Positions 17,684 through 29,884 of a stretch of DNA of 64,000 nt are shown here, piece after piece. Under the pieces are notes generated by a model. That model was not told where the DNA came from. It did not search any database and saw only the letters and a list, made by a program, of their open reading frames with translations. How positions within the stretch are numbered: position 1 is the first letter of the stretch; every line of letters begins with the position of its first letter. The DNA comes from Anaerolineales bacterium. GTDB lineage: Bacteria; Chloroflexota; Anaerolineae; Anaerolineales; Villigracilaceae. The translations under genes were made by a program, and so were the position numbers. The stretch is from positions 992,001-1,056,000 of the forward strand of contig JABTTV010000001.1 of the NCBI GenBank assembly GCA_015075725.1, read 5' to 3'.

Positions 17684-18577
17684 TTAAACATTTGCCAGCA
17701 CCGCAACGAACAGGAAAAAATCTGATGCGGCATGGATGATGGTCGCGCCCCAGATGTTGTCCGATTTCATCATCAGGTAGCCGCATCCCAATCCCAGCGC
17801 AAGGGTATTCACAAAAAAGAAAGTCAGCGCGAAGGGATCGAAATAAAAGACGAAGCTGTGCATCGAGGCGAAGATGAGGGATGTGACCCAGACCGCGCCA
17901 TTGACGCCAATCAGCGGCGCAAAGCGTTTGAGGAAAATGCCGCGCAGCCAGAGTTCCTCCATGAAACCGTTGACAGCGGAAAAGACCAGTCCCCACACAA
18001 CCGCCGCGACAAGCGCATCCACACTGGTGAAGCGTTCCACGGCGAACATGAACGTGGCTGTGCCAAGGAAGAAGATTACGAGCGCGCCGATCCCCAGACC
18101 GAGTTTCAAATTTCCGCGTTTGATGAAGACCGACCCCAGGTCCGCGCCGGAGAGTTTGACCAGTGCGAGGATGGGTATCACCTTCAACAGCATTTCGCAT
18201 ACTTTTTCGATGGCGAGTCCCTGCGAGGTGTCCGCGGTCACGGCAAACCAGTCAAGCACTGCGCGGATCCACCCATCGAAGATCGCCGAGAAAGGATAGG
18301 CGACTGAAGCGATGAAAAACGCGAACGCGATTTGCCAATGACTGTTCACGCGTTGGTCGCATCTGAACCACAGCGTGGCGGCCAGGAACACGGCAGAGGC
18401 AGCCAGATTGAAGGTCAGGTTCTTGTTCGTCCGGAGGATATCGAAGTAGTACGAGCCGAAGATAAATATCGCAGCTTCGCAGAACAGGAATAGGATGAAC
18501 AAGCCGAGGCGTTGAAGCCAGTTGGTTTGGATAGTTCCTTCTTTACGAAGATTTGAACCTGCAAGTTGAGCATTCAT
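17684..18577 (-). CDS. CPBP (CAAX/Abi-like) intramembrane metalloprotease
   Basis: About 297 residues from MNAQLAG at 18577, chosen because GGAG lies six bases upstream and the ATG overlaps the previous stop (ATGA). Eight hydrophobic helices are visible. The catalytic signature of the family is present: EELWLRGIFLKRF (Glu pair at about 208-209) and a later His near residue 240 (FASMHSFVF). These membrane peptidases process prenylated or peptide substrates and are often linked to bacteriocin self-protection. It is the second of two consecutive CPBP genes. Confidence 0.8.
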   Translation of the reverse strand: MNAQLAGSNLRKEGTIQTNWLQRLGLFILFLFCEAAIFIFGSYYFDILRTNKNLTFNLAASAVFLAATLWFRCDQRVNSHWQIAFAFFIASVAYPFSAIFDGWIRAVLDWFAVTADTSQGLAIEKVCEMLLKVIPILALVKLSGADLGSVFIKRGNLKLGLGIGALVIFFLGTATFMFAVERFTSVDALVAAVVWGLVFSAVNGFMEELWLRGIFLKRFAPLIGVNGAVWVTSLIFASMHSFVFYFDPFALTFFFVNTLALGLGCGYLMMKSDNIWGATIIHAASDFFLFVAVLANV

Positions 18578-19413
18578 GGTGATCTCCATCGAATGGATTG
18601 AACTTGTTTCCGCTTCCAGGATGGCAGACTCCAGGCAATGATGATCATCACAGCGCCGAAAGCCGTCACGATCTTGAAAATGTATTCCCCTGTTTCAGGC
18701 AGCAGGAAAGTGTCCAAAGACAAATTTGCGACTGTGTGCAATAGGATGACTGCCAGCGTACTGCGATGATTCTCGTTGTAGCACCAGGTTGAGTAAATCG
18801 AGCCAGCGAGCACAAAACCGACAAAGACCGTGAAATCAATACCTGACAGGTATCTGCTTTGATTTGTCCCAACGATATAAAACAGCGGAAAATGCCAGAA
18901 TGCATGGAAGATGCCGAGGACGAGGGAAGCAGTAACCGGCTTCCAGATCACCTGCAAGCGGTCGAGCATGTAACCGCGCCAGCCGAGTTCTTCGAGCGCG
19001 GACTGGAGCAGATAGAGGATCACAACGATCAATATGCCAGCAGGCATTGCCAGCGCTTCTTTGACAAACGCAAACTCTGGTGGATCACCTCCCAGCCAAT
19101 GATTGACCGCTATGGATATGAAGTGCAGGATTGGGAAGAGAAGGAGGATCAATACATACCACTTGATGTTGATCCGGCGAAAGTCAACGACGCGGTGCCA
19201 GAAATCCCGCCTGCCTTCCCGACCTTGCTCGCGGTAGGTCATGAGGATCCCCGCCATGCCTGGCCCGAAAACACCGAGGAACATCACGGCAAGCAAAATT
19301 GGCGACGCTTGATAGTCCTGCCTTGTCAGCGCGACGGGAATCCAAAATATCCAAGTCAAGCCATAGGCGAGGAGGAGATAGCGCCAGGGGAAATTGGGTT
19401 TGGATGCGATCAT
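18574..19413 (-). CDS. CPBP (CAAX/Abi-like) intramembrane metalloprotease
   Basis: A 279-residue membrane protein. Family motifs are EELGWRGYMLDRL (Glu141, Glu142, Arg146) and HAFWHFPLF (His170 and His174), plus NLSLDTFLL near the end in place of the usual last motif. It differs clearly from the CPBP protein encoded next, so the pair is not a recent duplication. It lies between the TetR gene and the second CPBP gene with a 4-bp overlap, so it is translationally coupled. Confidence 0.85.
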   Translation of the reverse strand: MIASKPNFPWRYLLLAYGLTWIFWIPVALTRQDYQASPILLAVMFLGVFGPGMAGILMTYREQGREGRRDFWHRVVDFRRINIKWYVLILLLFPILHFISIAVNHWLGGDPPEFAFVKEALAMPAGILIVVILYLLQSALEELGWRGYMLDRLQVIWKPVTASLVLGIFHAFWHFPLFYIVGTNQSRYLSGIDFTVFVGFVLAGSIYSTWCYNENHRSTLAVILLHTVANLSLDTFLLPETGEYIFKIVTAFGAVMIIIAWSLPSWKRKQVQSIRWRSP

Positions 19414-19435
19414 TTCATTCCTCTTTAGAGCATTA

Positions 19436-20035
19436 CTATTTACACACCTCGATGCCCTTGAAAAAAATATCCAGCGTATCTTTCAGCATTTCCTGCGGCG
19501 TGCCGGTAAATCGAGAGCCGAAAACAATAGGTGCCATCCCGCTGACCAGCATCCGGGCGGCAAGCAGCGAATTCACTTTGCGAAAGACGCCTTCACGGAT
19601 GCCTTCGTCGATCAGCGCGCGGACCATGTCCTGGTAGGCATGTCGCTTATCCTGGATCTGTTTCTGGCTTTCCGCTTTCAGCCTTTGTGATTCGAAGGAC
19701 ATTTTCAAGAACAGGCTTTTATTTGCCTGCAGGTTTTCGATATACGTTTCCATCACCTGGCGCAGTCGTTTATCTGCCGGAAGATTTTGCATGGCGATCC
19801 TCTGCGCTTCTTCGGTCATGTCGCTCAACTGATCTTCGAAGAAATAGACCAGGATGTCTTCCTTGGTCTTGAAGTAATCGTACAGCGTGGACTTGCCCAG
19901 CCCCGCAGCTTCCGCGATCTCGCGCATGGAGGTTTCCTGAAAGCCTTTTTTCAGGAAGATGTTGACAACCTGGTGAAAGATCTCATGACGGCGTTTTTCC
20001 TGTTCTTCTTCTGTAAGCGGAATGCCTTTGGGCAT
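19436..20035 (-). CDS. TetR-family transcription regulator
   Basis: About 199 residues from MPKGIPLTEEE at 20035, where GGAG is well spaced (the ATG twelve bases upstream has no site). The N-terminal HTH is clear: IFLKKGFQETSMREIAEAAGLGKSTLYDYFKTKEDIL (about residues 22-60). The C-terminal half is the helical ligand-binding and dimer domain, ending KDTLDIFFKGIEVCK. It heads a minus-strand run of about 20 kb that includes an exporter, proteases and modifying enzymes, so it is the likely ligand-responsive repressor of at least the first genes. Confidence 0.85.
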   Translation of the reverse strand: MPKGIPLTEEEQEKRRHEIFHQVVNIFLKKGFQETSMREIAEAAGLGKSTLYDYFKTKEDILVYFFEDQLSDMTEEAQRIAMQNLPADKRLRQVMETYIENLQANKSLFLKMSFESQRLKAESQKQIQDKRHAYQDMVRALIDEGIREGVFRKVNSLLAARMLVSGMAPIVFGSRFTGTPQEMLKDTLDIFFKGIEVCK

Positions 20036-20212
20036 GGCGTACTCCATAAATCGGATTGGAATAGTCGAAAAGCGACCATCGTTCGCTTTCAGTGTAGCGA
20101 ATTACGGTCGCTATTACATCCGCAGCGAGATGTATTTTTCCTAATCAACCTGAAGGGATGAACTACGCAATTTGTTGAGATTTCCCCGTCCGCACGATTA
20201 CATATGCCCGCT

Positions 20213-20584
20213 TCAATTCCCCCGGAGAAGTCTATGGATTGACCCGGTGATCTCCTCTGCGGGACAGCCTTTGAGCAGGAAGGCGTCCGCCCCGGCGGGT
20301 ACTATATCGGTTTGATAATCCGGGTACATGGTGAGGACAACGACCTTGATCTGGGGCCATTTCTGCTTGATGATCCTCGTCGCTTCCAATCCGTTCATGA
20401 CCGGCATCTGGACATCCATCAACACGATGTCCGGGACCTGTTTCTCGATGTTCCGAATTGCCTCCTCCCCGTTCGATGCCTCGGCGGTTACTATGATCCC
20501 GGTCTGTTGCGAGATTAAAGCCTTCAACGCCCACCGGGCGCGCGGGCTGTCTTCCACGATCATTAATTTCGAAATTTCATCCAT
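20213..20584 (-). CDS. Single-domain response regulator (CheY-like)
   Basis: 123 residues, all receiver domain. Start at 20584 with GAGG upstream. Acidic pocket residues ED (11-12), phospho-acceptor Asp57 (DIVLMDVQMP), Thr in VVLTMYPDY and Lys in FLLKG are all in place. No output domain follows, so it must act by protein contact. No chemotaxis gene is nearby; it may serve one of the GAF kinases encoded within 15 kb. Confidence 0.85.
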   Translation of the reverse strand: MDEISKLMIVEDSPRARWALKALISQQTGIIVTAEASNGEEAIRNIEKQVPDIVLMDVQMPVMNGLEATRIIKQKWPQIKVVVLTMYPDYQTDIVPAGADAFLLKGCPAEEITGSIHRLLRGN

Positions 20585-20812
20585 ATTGGTCCTCAAGGCA
20601 TGCAAAATTGGTTTAGCGGCGTTTTGCGTCGAATCAAGAATACTGGCAAACCTCATAAAGCGCATCCGCAACAGATTGAGATTACGACTGTAATTTATCA
20701 TCCTGCCGGATGAGATCGCCTGCGTAGATTGATGATGCCGGCGACACATGGTAAACGATCAAGGCTCCCATTCCGTGGAATGAAAGCCTTGATTTTTGAG
20801 AGGAGAGGATTC

Positions 20813-21043
20813 TTACACAGCATACTTGCCGCTGGTGGATTGTGGATGAAGATCCTTCCGGTGCAGGCGATGACCCAGTTTGCTGAGGATACTCCCGAAC
20901 GCGGCTGCCGCACGTTCGTACAGACCCGGCTTGGAAAGGCCTGCCTGATGGAACCGGCGGACCGTCTCAGCCTCGCGCTGGATATCCTTCATTCTTTCTG
21001 TGACCACGATCTCATCGTTGTCCCAGGTGTAAAAGGCGTTCAT
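20813..21043 (-). CDS. Small hypothetical protein (76 aa)
   Basis: A 76-residue frame with a strong AGGAGG site, beginning MNAFYTWDNDEIVVTERMK. It is predicted helical and basic, with an early acidic motif and a C-terminal KLGHRLHRKDLHPQ stretch. I do not recognise the family. The strong ribosome site and independent position (228 bp from the CheY gene, 190 bp from the RR gene) argue that it is a real gene. Confidence 0.6.
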   Translation of the reverse strand: MNAFYTWDNDEIVVTERMKDIQREAETVRRFHQAGLSKPGLYERAAAAFGSILSKLGHRLHRKDLHPQSTSGKYAV

Positions 21044-21160
21044 GAGTACCTCCTTTCTTGGTGATTGACATGTATCATGAAGTCAACGGCGCCGACTGTC
21101 CATAGCTTATCCTTGAATGGGAAATTGCGCATCGGTTTCGCGTGGAGGTTTCGAAAAACA

Positions 21161-21186
21161 AAAAGACCGTTTTTGGACGGTCTTTT
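21161..21186 (-). terminator. Rho-independent terminator
   Basis: A perfect 10-bp stem (AAAAGACCGT / ACGGTCTTTT) with a 6-base loop, ending in a T run on either strand. It lies 49 bp past the stop of the kinase/regulator pair at 21235, so it probably ends that operon, and can act in both directions. Confidence 0.8.
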
Positions 21187-21234
21187 CCGCGATTGGACTA
21201 CCCCCCGACTACACAAAAAGCGGACGGCGGATCC

Positions 21235-21909
21235 CTACTGGTCCAGGCTTGCAAGGCCTTCCCGCAGCGCGTAAAGGGCGGCTTGTGTCCGGCTGGCTAG
21301 GTGCAGTTTCCCTAGAATGTTGCTGACGTGTGTGCGAACAGTCGCCTCGCTGATGACCAGGTGGTCGGCGATTTCCCTGTTTTCGTGTCCCTGCGCGATG
21401 AGCCGCAGGACTTCCACTTCCCGCTGGGTGAGCGGCTCACTGGAAAACTGCTGTTTTTCGGGGTGATGGAATTCCTCCAGCACCTTTTTAGCGATGGTCG
21501 GATGCAGAGCCGCCACGCCCTGATTCACCTGCCGAATCGCCTCGACCAGCGCCTCGGGGCTTGAATCTTTCAGGTGATACCCCATTGCCCCGGCTTTGAT
21601 CGCCGGGAATATCATGTCTTCACCCGCGAAATTCGTCAATACCAGGATGCGCGACTCTGGCTGCTGTGCTTTGATCTGCCTGATGCACTCGATCCCGTCC
21701 ATTTCCGGCATCATCAAATCCATCAGGATCACGTCTGGTTTCAAATCAGACGCCAGTTTGATGGCCTGTATTCCATTTTCAGCCTCGCCTACCTGCCCAA
21801 TATCAGGGACAAGGTCCAGCATCGCTCGAATCCCCTTGCGGATGATGGCATGGTCATCCACAACCAGCACCCGGATGAACGCAGTTTTTTCTGTTTGTTT
21901 CTCATTCAT
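21235..21909 (-). CDS. NarL/FixJ-type response regulator
   Basis: A 224-residue protein with an N-terminal receiver (Asp64 in ILMDLMMPEMDG; acidic pair DD at 18-19) and a C-terminal LuxR-type HTH (LTQREVEVLRLIAQGHENREIADHL, then VSNILGKLHL). Its start overlaps the kinase stop by 8 bp, so the two are translationally coupled partners. It probably activates or represses genes under the GAF-domain kinase; targets are unknown. Confidence 0.9.
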   Translation of the reverse strand: MNEKQTEKTAFIRVLVVDDHAIIRKGIRAMLDLVPDIGQVGEAENGIQAIKLASDLKPDVILMDLMMPEMDGIECIRQIKAQQPESRILVLTNFAGEDMIFPAIKAGAMGYHLKDSSPEALVEAIRQVNQGVAALHPTIAKKVLEEFHHPEKQQFSSEPLTQREVEVLRLIAQGHENREIADHLVISEATVRTHVSNILGKLHLASRTQAALYALREGLASLDQ

Positions 21910-23548
21910 GGTTCACTATCTCCACTTTGATCCGGGTCCCCTTTCCCGGACTGCTCGAGACCTCCAACTGCCAGCCCTGTGACTGGGCGCGCTCCTGCAT
22001 GTTAACAAGCCCCAGGCAGCCGGCGCGTCGAGCGGACCGAGGGTTGAATCCGACCCCGTCATCTGAGATTTCCATCGAGATTAAGGCAGGATTGCACTGA
22101 ATCCGATCAGTGGGTGTGCGTCGAATATTAATCGAAACACTTTTCGCATGGGCATGTTTGATGATATTGTTGAGCGCTTCACGTGCAATCTGGTAAAGCC
22201 CCTCTTCCATGTTGGAGGGGAGGCGGTTGGTCAGGTTGGTCTCGATACTGGTTTTGATCCTTGCCCTGTCTTCCACCGAAATCAGCCTGTGTTTAAGAGC
22301 GGCGATTAACCCTTCCTTATCAAGGACCGGGGGTTTTAATTCATAAATGAGCAGGCGCATATCCGCCAGGGATTCCTGCGCGGTATTCTGTATATCCTCA
22401 AGGTAACGGCCTGCCTGTTCGATCTGATCGGCGTTGATATTGCCCGTCGCCGCCTGGGCGTACAGGCTGATCCCATACAATGACTGCGTAACCGAATCGT
22501 GCAGTTCGCGTGCCAGGCGCTGCCTTTCGTCCAATACCGCCAGATGCTTGGATTGTTCATACAGCCGTACATTATCGATTGCCACACCGGCCTGGTTTGC
22601 CACCAATTGCAGGATGGTTTTGTCGCTTTCATCGAACGCGTCCACCTGGTTGCTCTCTGCGCTGATTACTCCAATCACTTGATTCTTCACTTTGAGAGGC
22701 ACGCAGAGATGGCAAAGGATGCCGGATTTCGTGTCACTGGGCGTATCGGTATTGGTGATCAGGGCCTGCCCATGTTGGGCAACCCATCCCCATGCTTCGT
22801 TCCCCATTGAAACGCGAATGCCGCGATAGGGTTCCTGAAATTCCCCCACTTCAGCTTTGGAGACCACAAAGTCATCCTCCACCAACCCGATGCCAACATG
22901 CAGATATCCGAAAGTCTCCCTGACCGTGCGCGCGATTTTTTCCACCAATTCATCCGCGCTCGTCAGGGAAATGATATGCTGACTCACCTCCGCCAGTACG
23001 CGGAATTGCTCCGCCCGGCGTTCTATTTGAGAAAAGAGACGCGCGTTCTCAATGGCGACGCCGGTTTGATTGGCAATGGCTTGTATGAGTTCCAGATCGG
23101 TCTGTTTAAAATCGTCGACCCGCTTACTCTGTACATCCAGCACACCGATGGTCTTCCCTTTAACCGTGATCGGAACGGTCAGCTCGGACCTCGTCAGGCT
23201 CCCCTGCATCCAGACATAATACGGATCTTGCGAAACATCCGGGACAAGAATGGCCCTGCCTGTAAATGCAACCATGCCTGTAATCCCCTCCGCGCCGATT
23301 TTCAATCGCTGTGGTTTGAACTGAAAGTTGGGATCGTCCCAAAGCTCTCCCGCTCCCACCCGATAAACGATCTCATCCTTCTCGACCAGCCCGATCCCCA
23401 CATGATAATAATCGAAGGTGCGTTGGATGAGTCTGACCACCTGGACCAATAATTCATTGATATCCAGAATGGATGTGACCTGCTGGCTGATCTCTGTCAG
23501 GATGCGAAACCGCGAATCCTCATCCGGTCCCGCGCGATCTGTTTGCAT
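21902..23548 (-). CDS. GAF-GAF sensor histidine kinase (HisKA_3)
   Basis: About 548 residues from MQTDRAGPDEDS at 23548, where AAGGA is well placed; in-frame ATGs further upstream lack sites and would intrude on the divergent gene. Two GAF domains are visible (about residues 30-175 and 190-340), each starting with the FRxLxEISQQVTS-type helix. HisKA_3 follows with ERQRLARELHDSVTQSLYG (phospho-His), then HATPase_c with ALNNIIKHAHAKSV and the ISDDGVGF G1 box. There are no transmembrane helices, so it is a cytosolic sensor, in the redox/ligand-sensing NreB/DevS class by architecture. Confidence 0.9.
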   Translation of the reverse strand: MQTDRAGPDEDSRFRILTEISQQVTSILDINELLVQVVRLIQRTFDYYHVGIGLVEKDEIVYRVGAGELWDDPNFQFKPQRLKIGAEGITGMVAFTGRAILVPDVSQDPYYVWMQGSLTRSELTVPITVKGKTIGVLDVQSKRVDDFKQTDLELIQAIANQTGVAIENARLFSQIERRAEQFRVLAEVSQHIISLTSADELVEKIARTVRETFGYLHVGIGLVEDDFVVSKAEVGEFQEPYRGIRVSMGNEAWGWVAQHGQALITNTDTPSDTKSGILCHLCVPLKVKNQVIGVISAESNQVDAFDESDKTILQLVANQAGVAIDNVRLYEQSKHLAVLDERQRLARELHDSVTQSLYGISLYAQAATGNINADQIEQAGRYLEDIQNTAQESLADMRLLIYELKPPVLDKEGLIAALKHRLISVEDRARIKTSIETNLTNRLPSNMEEGLYQIAREALNNIIKHAHAKSVSINIRRTPTDRIQCNPALISMEISDDGVGFNPRSARRAGCLGLVNMQERAQSQGWQLEVSSSPGKGTRIKVEIVNHE

Positions 23549-23717
23549 GACGGTTCCTTCCCACGCCATACCCGACGACCAAAGAACCGCTTCTATTATA
23601 TGCCCGATTCGACCGGTATACCCCGGATGACGGGGAGTTTTTATCTCCAAAAGCTCCTGTTTTATAATCCCTCCATTCAATTTGTTCGATGCCATGCCGT
23701 TTGGATTGTGAAAAGTA

Positions 23718-24911
23718 ATGAACCTGAATCCATCCTTTGTCAAACCACGGTACGACTCCGGCGGCTTTGCCGGTATCCCGAACCGAATCAAGGAAGCGTT
23801 CACATCGCGGAAATACGACGCCGTCGTACTCTTTTTCGTGGATGCCTTCGGCTGGAGTTTCTTCGAAAAATTCCAGCGGATGTCCTTCCTTCAGCGGTTC
23901 GCAAAACATGGCAGGGTTGAAAAGATCACCTCGCAATTTCCATCCACGACTGCCGCGCATGTGACGACGATCCACACCGGCTTGAACGTCGGGCAGAGCG
24001 GCATATACGAATGGTATTACTACGAGCCGCTTCTGGACCGCATCATTGCTCCGCTTTTGTTTTCCTATTCGGGTGAGAAGGAACGGGATACGCTTCCAGT
24101 CAAAAAGGTCAAGCCGGAGGCGCTTTACCCGAAGGGTTTACTCTACCCCGAGTTAAAAAGCTTGGGCGTGGAGTCGTTCAATTACGGCCACCGCGACCAT
24201 ACCCCTTCCACTTACTCGAAGGTCGTGATGCGGGATTCCGAGATCATCCCCTACAAAACCCTCTCCGAAGCGCTGATCAATATCGGTTCGCAGTTGGAGA
24301 GGCGGTCTGCCCCGACGTTCATTCATCTTTACTTCGACCGCATCGATGGGATGGGACATGAATACGGCCCCGAAGCGCCGCAGACCGAAGCCGAGATCCT
24401 GACCTTTCTGATGATGATGGATTATTTCTTTGACCGTACCTTCAGCGGCAGGGGGAGAATCCTTTTTATGATGACCGCGGATCACGGCATGTGTGAGGTT
24501 GACCCCCAATCGACGGTGTATCTCAACACTGATTGGTCCTTCTCCGGTTTCGAACGGTTCATCCGCACGAACCGGCGCGGAAACCTGCTCGTCCCTGCAG
24601 GTTCGGCGAGGGATATGTTCCTCTACTTAAAAAAAGAAATGTTGGATGAGGCGCAAGAATTCCTTGCAAAACGTCTGGAGGGCAAAGCAGACGTGGTCAA
24701 GACTGAGGCACTGATCCGGGAAGGCTATTTCGGACCGGAAGTATCAGAGCGTTTTTTGGAACGGGTTGGGAATCTCGTCATCCTCCCCTATCGTTACGAA
24801 TCCGTTTGGTGGTACGAAAAGGACAAGTTTGAAATGAATTTCCTCGGTCACCACGGCGGGTTGACGCCGCAGGAAATGGACACAGTGTTGTATTCGCTTG
24901 AAGTGGGATGA
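23718..24911 (+). CDS. Alkaline-phosphatase-superfamily phosphodiesterase/nucleotide pyrophosphatase
   Basis: A 397-residue protein of the type I phosphodiesterase family. Metal-site motifs: VVLFFVDAFGWSFF (first Asp), FPSTTAAHVTTIHTG (catalytic Thr after Pro-Ser), YFDRIDGMGHEYGP (Asp and His ligands), TADHGMCEV (Asp-His) and FLGHHGGLTPQEM (final His). No signal peptide is seen, so it appears cytosolic. It probably hydrolyses phosphodiesters of nucleotides or lipids. It is transcribed away from the kinase gene and stands alone before a terminator. Confidence 0.85.
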   Translation: MNLNPSFVKPRYDSGGFAGIPNRIKEAFTSRKYDAVVLFFVDAFGWSFFEKFQRMSFLQRFAKHGRVEKITSQFPSTTAAHVTTIHTGLNVGQSGIYEWYYYEPLLDRIIAPLLFSYSGEKERDTLPVKKVKPEALYPKGLLYPELKSLGVESFNYGHRDHTPSTYSKVVMRDSEIIPYKTLSEALINIGSQLERRSAPTFIHLYFDRIDGMGHEYGPEAPQTEAEILTFLMMMDYFFDRTFSGRGRILFMMTADHGMCEVDPQSTVYLNTDWSFSGFERFIRTNRRGNLLVPAGSARDMFLYLKKEMLDEAQEFLAKRLEGKADVVKTEALIREGYFGPEVSERFLERVGNLVILPYRYESVWWYEKDKFEMNFLGHHGGLTPQEMDTVLYSLEVG

Positions 24912-24944
24912 TTGCGAGAGGTGCAATGAAATCATTGTTTCAAT

Positions 24945-24977
24945 GAAAAATGCGACCTTGGGCAGGTCGCATTTTTC
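24945..24977. terminator. Bidirectional terminator
   Basis: A 14-bp perfect stem (GAAAAATGCGACCT / AGGTCGCATTTTTC) with a 5-base loop. It sits between two convergent genes ending at 24911 and 24984, and can stop transcription from both sides. Confidence 0.85.
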
Positions 24978-24983
24978 ATTAAT

Positions 24984-25949
24984 TTATTCTCCCTTTGCAT
25001 GAGGATAGGGACTCCAGTTGCACAAGTTGATGAAGGGAGTGGTCAGCCCGCTTTCGACGAAGAAGGATTTCATCAAGCCGTTATCGTGGGTGTACGCGCC
25101 TTCGAGGTTGTAACCGGGCGCCCAGGCGTAGGCATAGTATCGTCCAGCCGGGACCAGCACGGTGTAGACATATTCGTTCTCCGGCATGAAGAAGGAGAAA
25201 CGTTCTCCCGTATGGGCATTCTCAAGGTAGAGGGTCATGCGCGGGTTGAACTCACTTGGGTAGCATAGGTTGCCGCTTACTGTCCCATGCTGTGGGCTCT
25301 CAGGCTGCCTGACCCGGATATCGACATAGATGGGAGCATTCGCCTTGTCTCCGGAACCGAAGAGAGCACCGGAAGTGTTCCGCAGTATCCAGTAACCCTT
25401 GTAAGACCCGGCGGTGCTGGGCGCGGTGAACGTCACTGAAATATCGACGGTTTGACCGGGAGCCACATATCCGGGCAGGCGCACGGAAGTTGTGCCGCCC
25501 AACTGGTCGCCGCCGTTGAAGACAAAGGTGTAATCGGGAGTCCACGTGCATGTGCCGCGGTTCTTGATCCGCCAGGTCTTGACGAACGTCTCTCCGGGTT
25601 GGAGGATTGTGCCATCCGGGATGGATACATCCTTGACGAAAGCCATCCAATCGCAGTACACGACCTGGGTGTTGGGAACCGCTGTCAGCGTTGGCACAGG
25701 TGTATTCGTGGCAGGAACAGCCGTCGCCGTGGAAGGAAGCGGAGTTTGCGTCGAGGGTTGACTCGGGGCGGATTGAGTCAAAGCGATCATGGTCTGGACA
25801 ACCATCGCTTCAACGGTGGCTTGCGGGTCCGGTTCACTCCGGTCTGACTCCAGCAAAGGCATGGCGAAAACGCTGATGGGGATGAGCGCCAGCAGGCACA
25901 AGACCATAAGCCCAAAGATAATAATGATGTTGTTGGTTGTAAATTTCAT
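24984..25949 (-). CDS. Membrane-anchored protein with NBR1-type Ig-like domain
   Basis: About 321 residues from MKFTTNN at 25949, with GAGG upstream. An N-terminal signal anchor is followed by a Ser/Thr/Pro-rich spacer (about 60 residues of TPLPSTATAVPATNT-like sequence) and then an Ig-like domain with DGTILQPGETFVKTWRIKN, TCTW, GYVAPGQTVDISVTFTAPS and YKGYWILRN, the pattern of the NBR1-like domain common in Chloroflexota secreted proteins. The rest is beta-rich with an ENAHTGERFSF strand. It is probably a cell-surface binding protein; no catalytic residues are seen. Confidence 0.8.
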   Translation of the reverse strand: MKFTTNNIIIIFGLMVLCLLALIPISVFAMPLLESDRSEPDPQATVEAMVVQTMIALTQSAPSQPSTQTPLPSTATAVPATNTPVPTLTAVPNTQVVYCDWMAFVKDVSIPDGTILQPGETFVKTWRIKNRGTCTWTPDYTFVFNGGDQLGGTTSVRLPGYVAPGQTVDISVTFTAPSTAGSYKGYWILRNTSGALFGSGDKANAPIYVDIRVRQPESPQHGTVSGNLCYPSEFNPRMTLYLENAHTGERFSFFMPENEYVYTVLVPAGRYYAYAWAPGYNLEGAYTHDNGLMKSFFVESGLTTPFINLCNWSPYPHAKGE

Positions 25950-26032
25950 GGGTCCTCTTTTCATTTGCCTGCCTAGAACGACACAGCTGCCTGAAAAGTT
26001 CCCCTTCCCATCCAGTACCCTGGTACTGAATT

Positions 26033-26062
26033 AAAAAAAGCCGCCGGATTTACGGCGGCTTT
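26033..26062 (-). terminator. Terminator of gyrB
   Basis: A 10-bp stem (AAAGCCGCCG / CGGCGGCTTT) with a 6-base loop and a run of T on the minus strand, 15 bp after the gyrB stop. Confidence 0.85.
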
Positions 26063-26077
26063 GGGATCGAAGCAAAT

Positions 26078-29027
<2,950 letters not shown>

Positions 29028-29070
29028 AACTGCGTGATTCTACCATACCGATTCTTGGTACAATGCGCCC

Positions 29071-29883
29071 ATGCTGGAAAGCCGCTCTTCTCTGCCCTCC
29101 GCAGACCGCATGGGGATGTTGATCGCTTCGGTATTGCTGACATTTGCCCTCTCGCGCTTGATCCAAACCCCCGGGCTCACCCTCAGCCTGAGCCTGCCCG
29201 GCTTCTATTATGCGTTTCCCATCACTCTTGGCTCGTTCATGACGTTATTTGCCGCGGCTCTGACGTCGGCCGGGATGGATTGGCTCATGCACGAACATCC
29301 CGCCTCAGAGGACCGCGCCTCCCGCGAGCATCTGCTCCTGCCCACCCTCACCGCCTTCGTGATGGGAACACCGCTTGCGATTTTGGCGGACAGTCAGGCG
29401 TGGTGGTCGGGGTTTATTTTCGGCGCAATTCTTCTCACTGCAGTGTGTGTCGCCGAATACATTACCATCGACCCATCCACCCCTTTATATGGACTTGCCC
29501 GCGCAGGGCTTACCGCTGTTGCATACGCGCTGTTCCTCGTCCTAGTTACGTCCCTTCGCTTTTCAGGCGCGCGGATGGTCGTGGTCATCCCATCCACTTT
29601 CATCGTTGCGGGTTTGATCAGCCTGCGCATCCTGCATCTCGACGGCACCGACCGCTGGGATTTTCCCTGGGCGGCCGGCATCGGCATGGTGTGCGCACAG
29701 ATCGGCGCAGGCTTGCATTATTGGCCCCTCTCAGCGATTCAATTCGGACTGGCGCTCACCGGTCCCCTTTATGCGCTCACGATGCTTTCCCTCAGCCTCT
29801 CAGAGAATGTTCCCCTGCGCCGCGCGGTTGTGGGTCCTGCGCTGATGATGCTCCTTGCATGGGGTTCGGCAATTTTCCTGTAA
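29071..29883 (+). CDS. Multi-pass membrane protein, near-leaderless start
   Basis: A 270-residue protein with about eight hydrophobic helices and few charged loops (MHEHPASEDRASREHLL, LDGTDRWDF). No conserved active site was recognised. A good -10 box (TACAAT, 29059-29064) ends six bases before the ATG and there is no Shine-Dalgarno sequence, so the mRNA is probably leaderless. The JAMM gene follows one base after its stop, so the two form an operon. Confidence 0.7.
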   Translation: MLESRSSLPSADRMGMLIASVLLTFALSRLIQTPGLTLSLSLPGFYYAFPITLGSFMTLFAAALTSAGMDWLMHEHPASEDRASREHLLLPTLTAFVMGTPLAILADSQAWWSGFIFGAILLTAVCVAEYITIDPSTPLYGLARAGLTAVAYALFLVLVTSLRFSGARMVVVIPSTFIVAGLISLRILHLDGTDRWDFPWAAGIGMVCAQIGAGLHYWPLSAIQFGLALTGPLYALTMLSLSLSENVPLRRAVVGPALMMLLAWGSAIFL

Positions 29884-29884
29884 C

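Noticed and set aside
17646..18200. Extended N-terminus of the 146-residue membrane protein
   Set aside because: It would overlap the CPBP protease in another frame; MLERTNLIG at 17645 has its own ribosome site.
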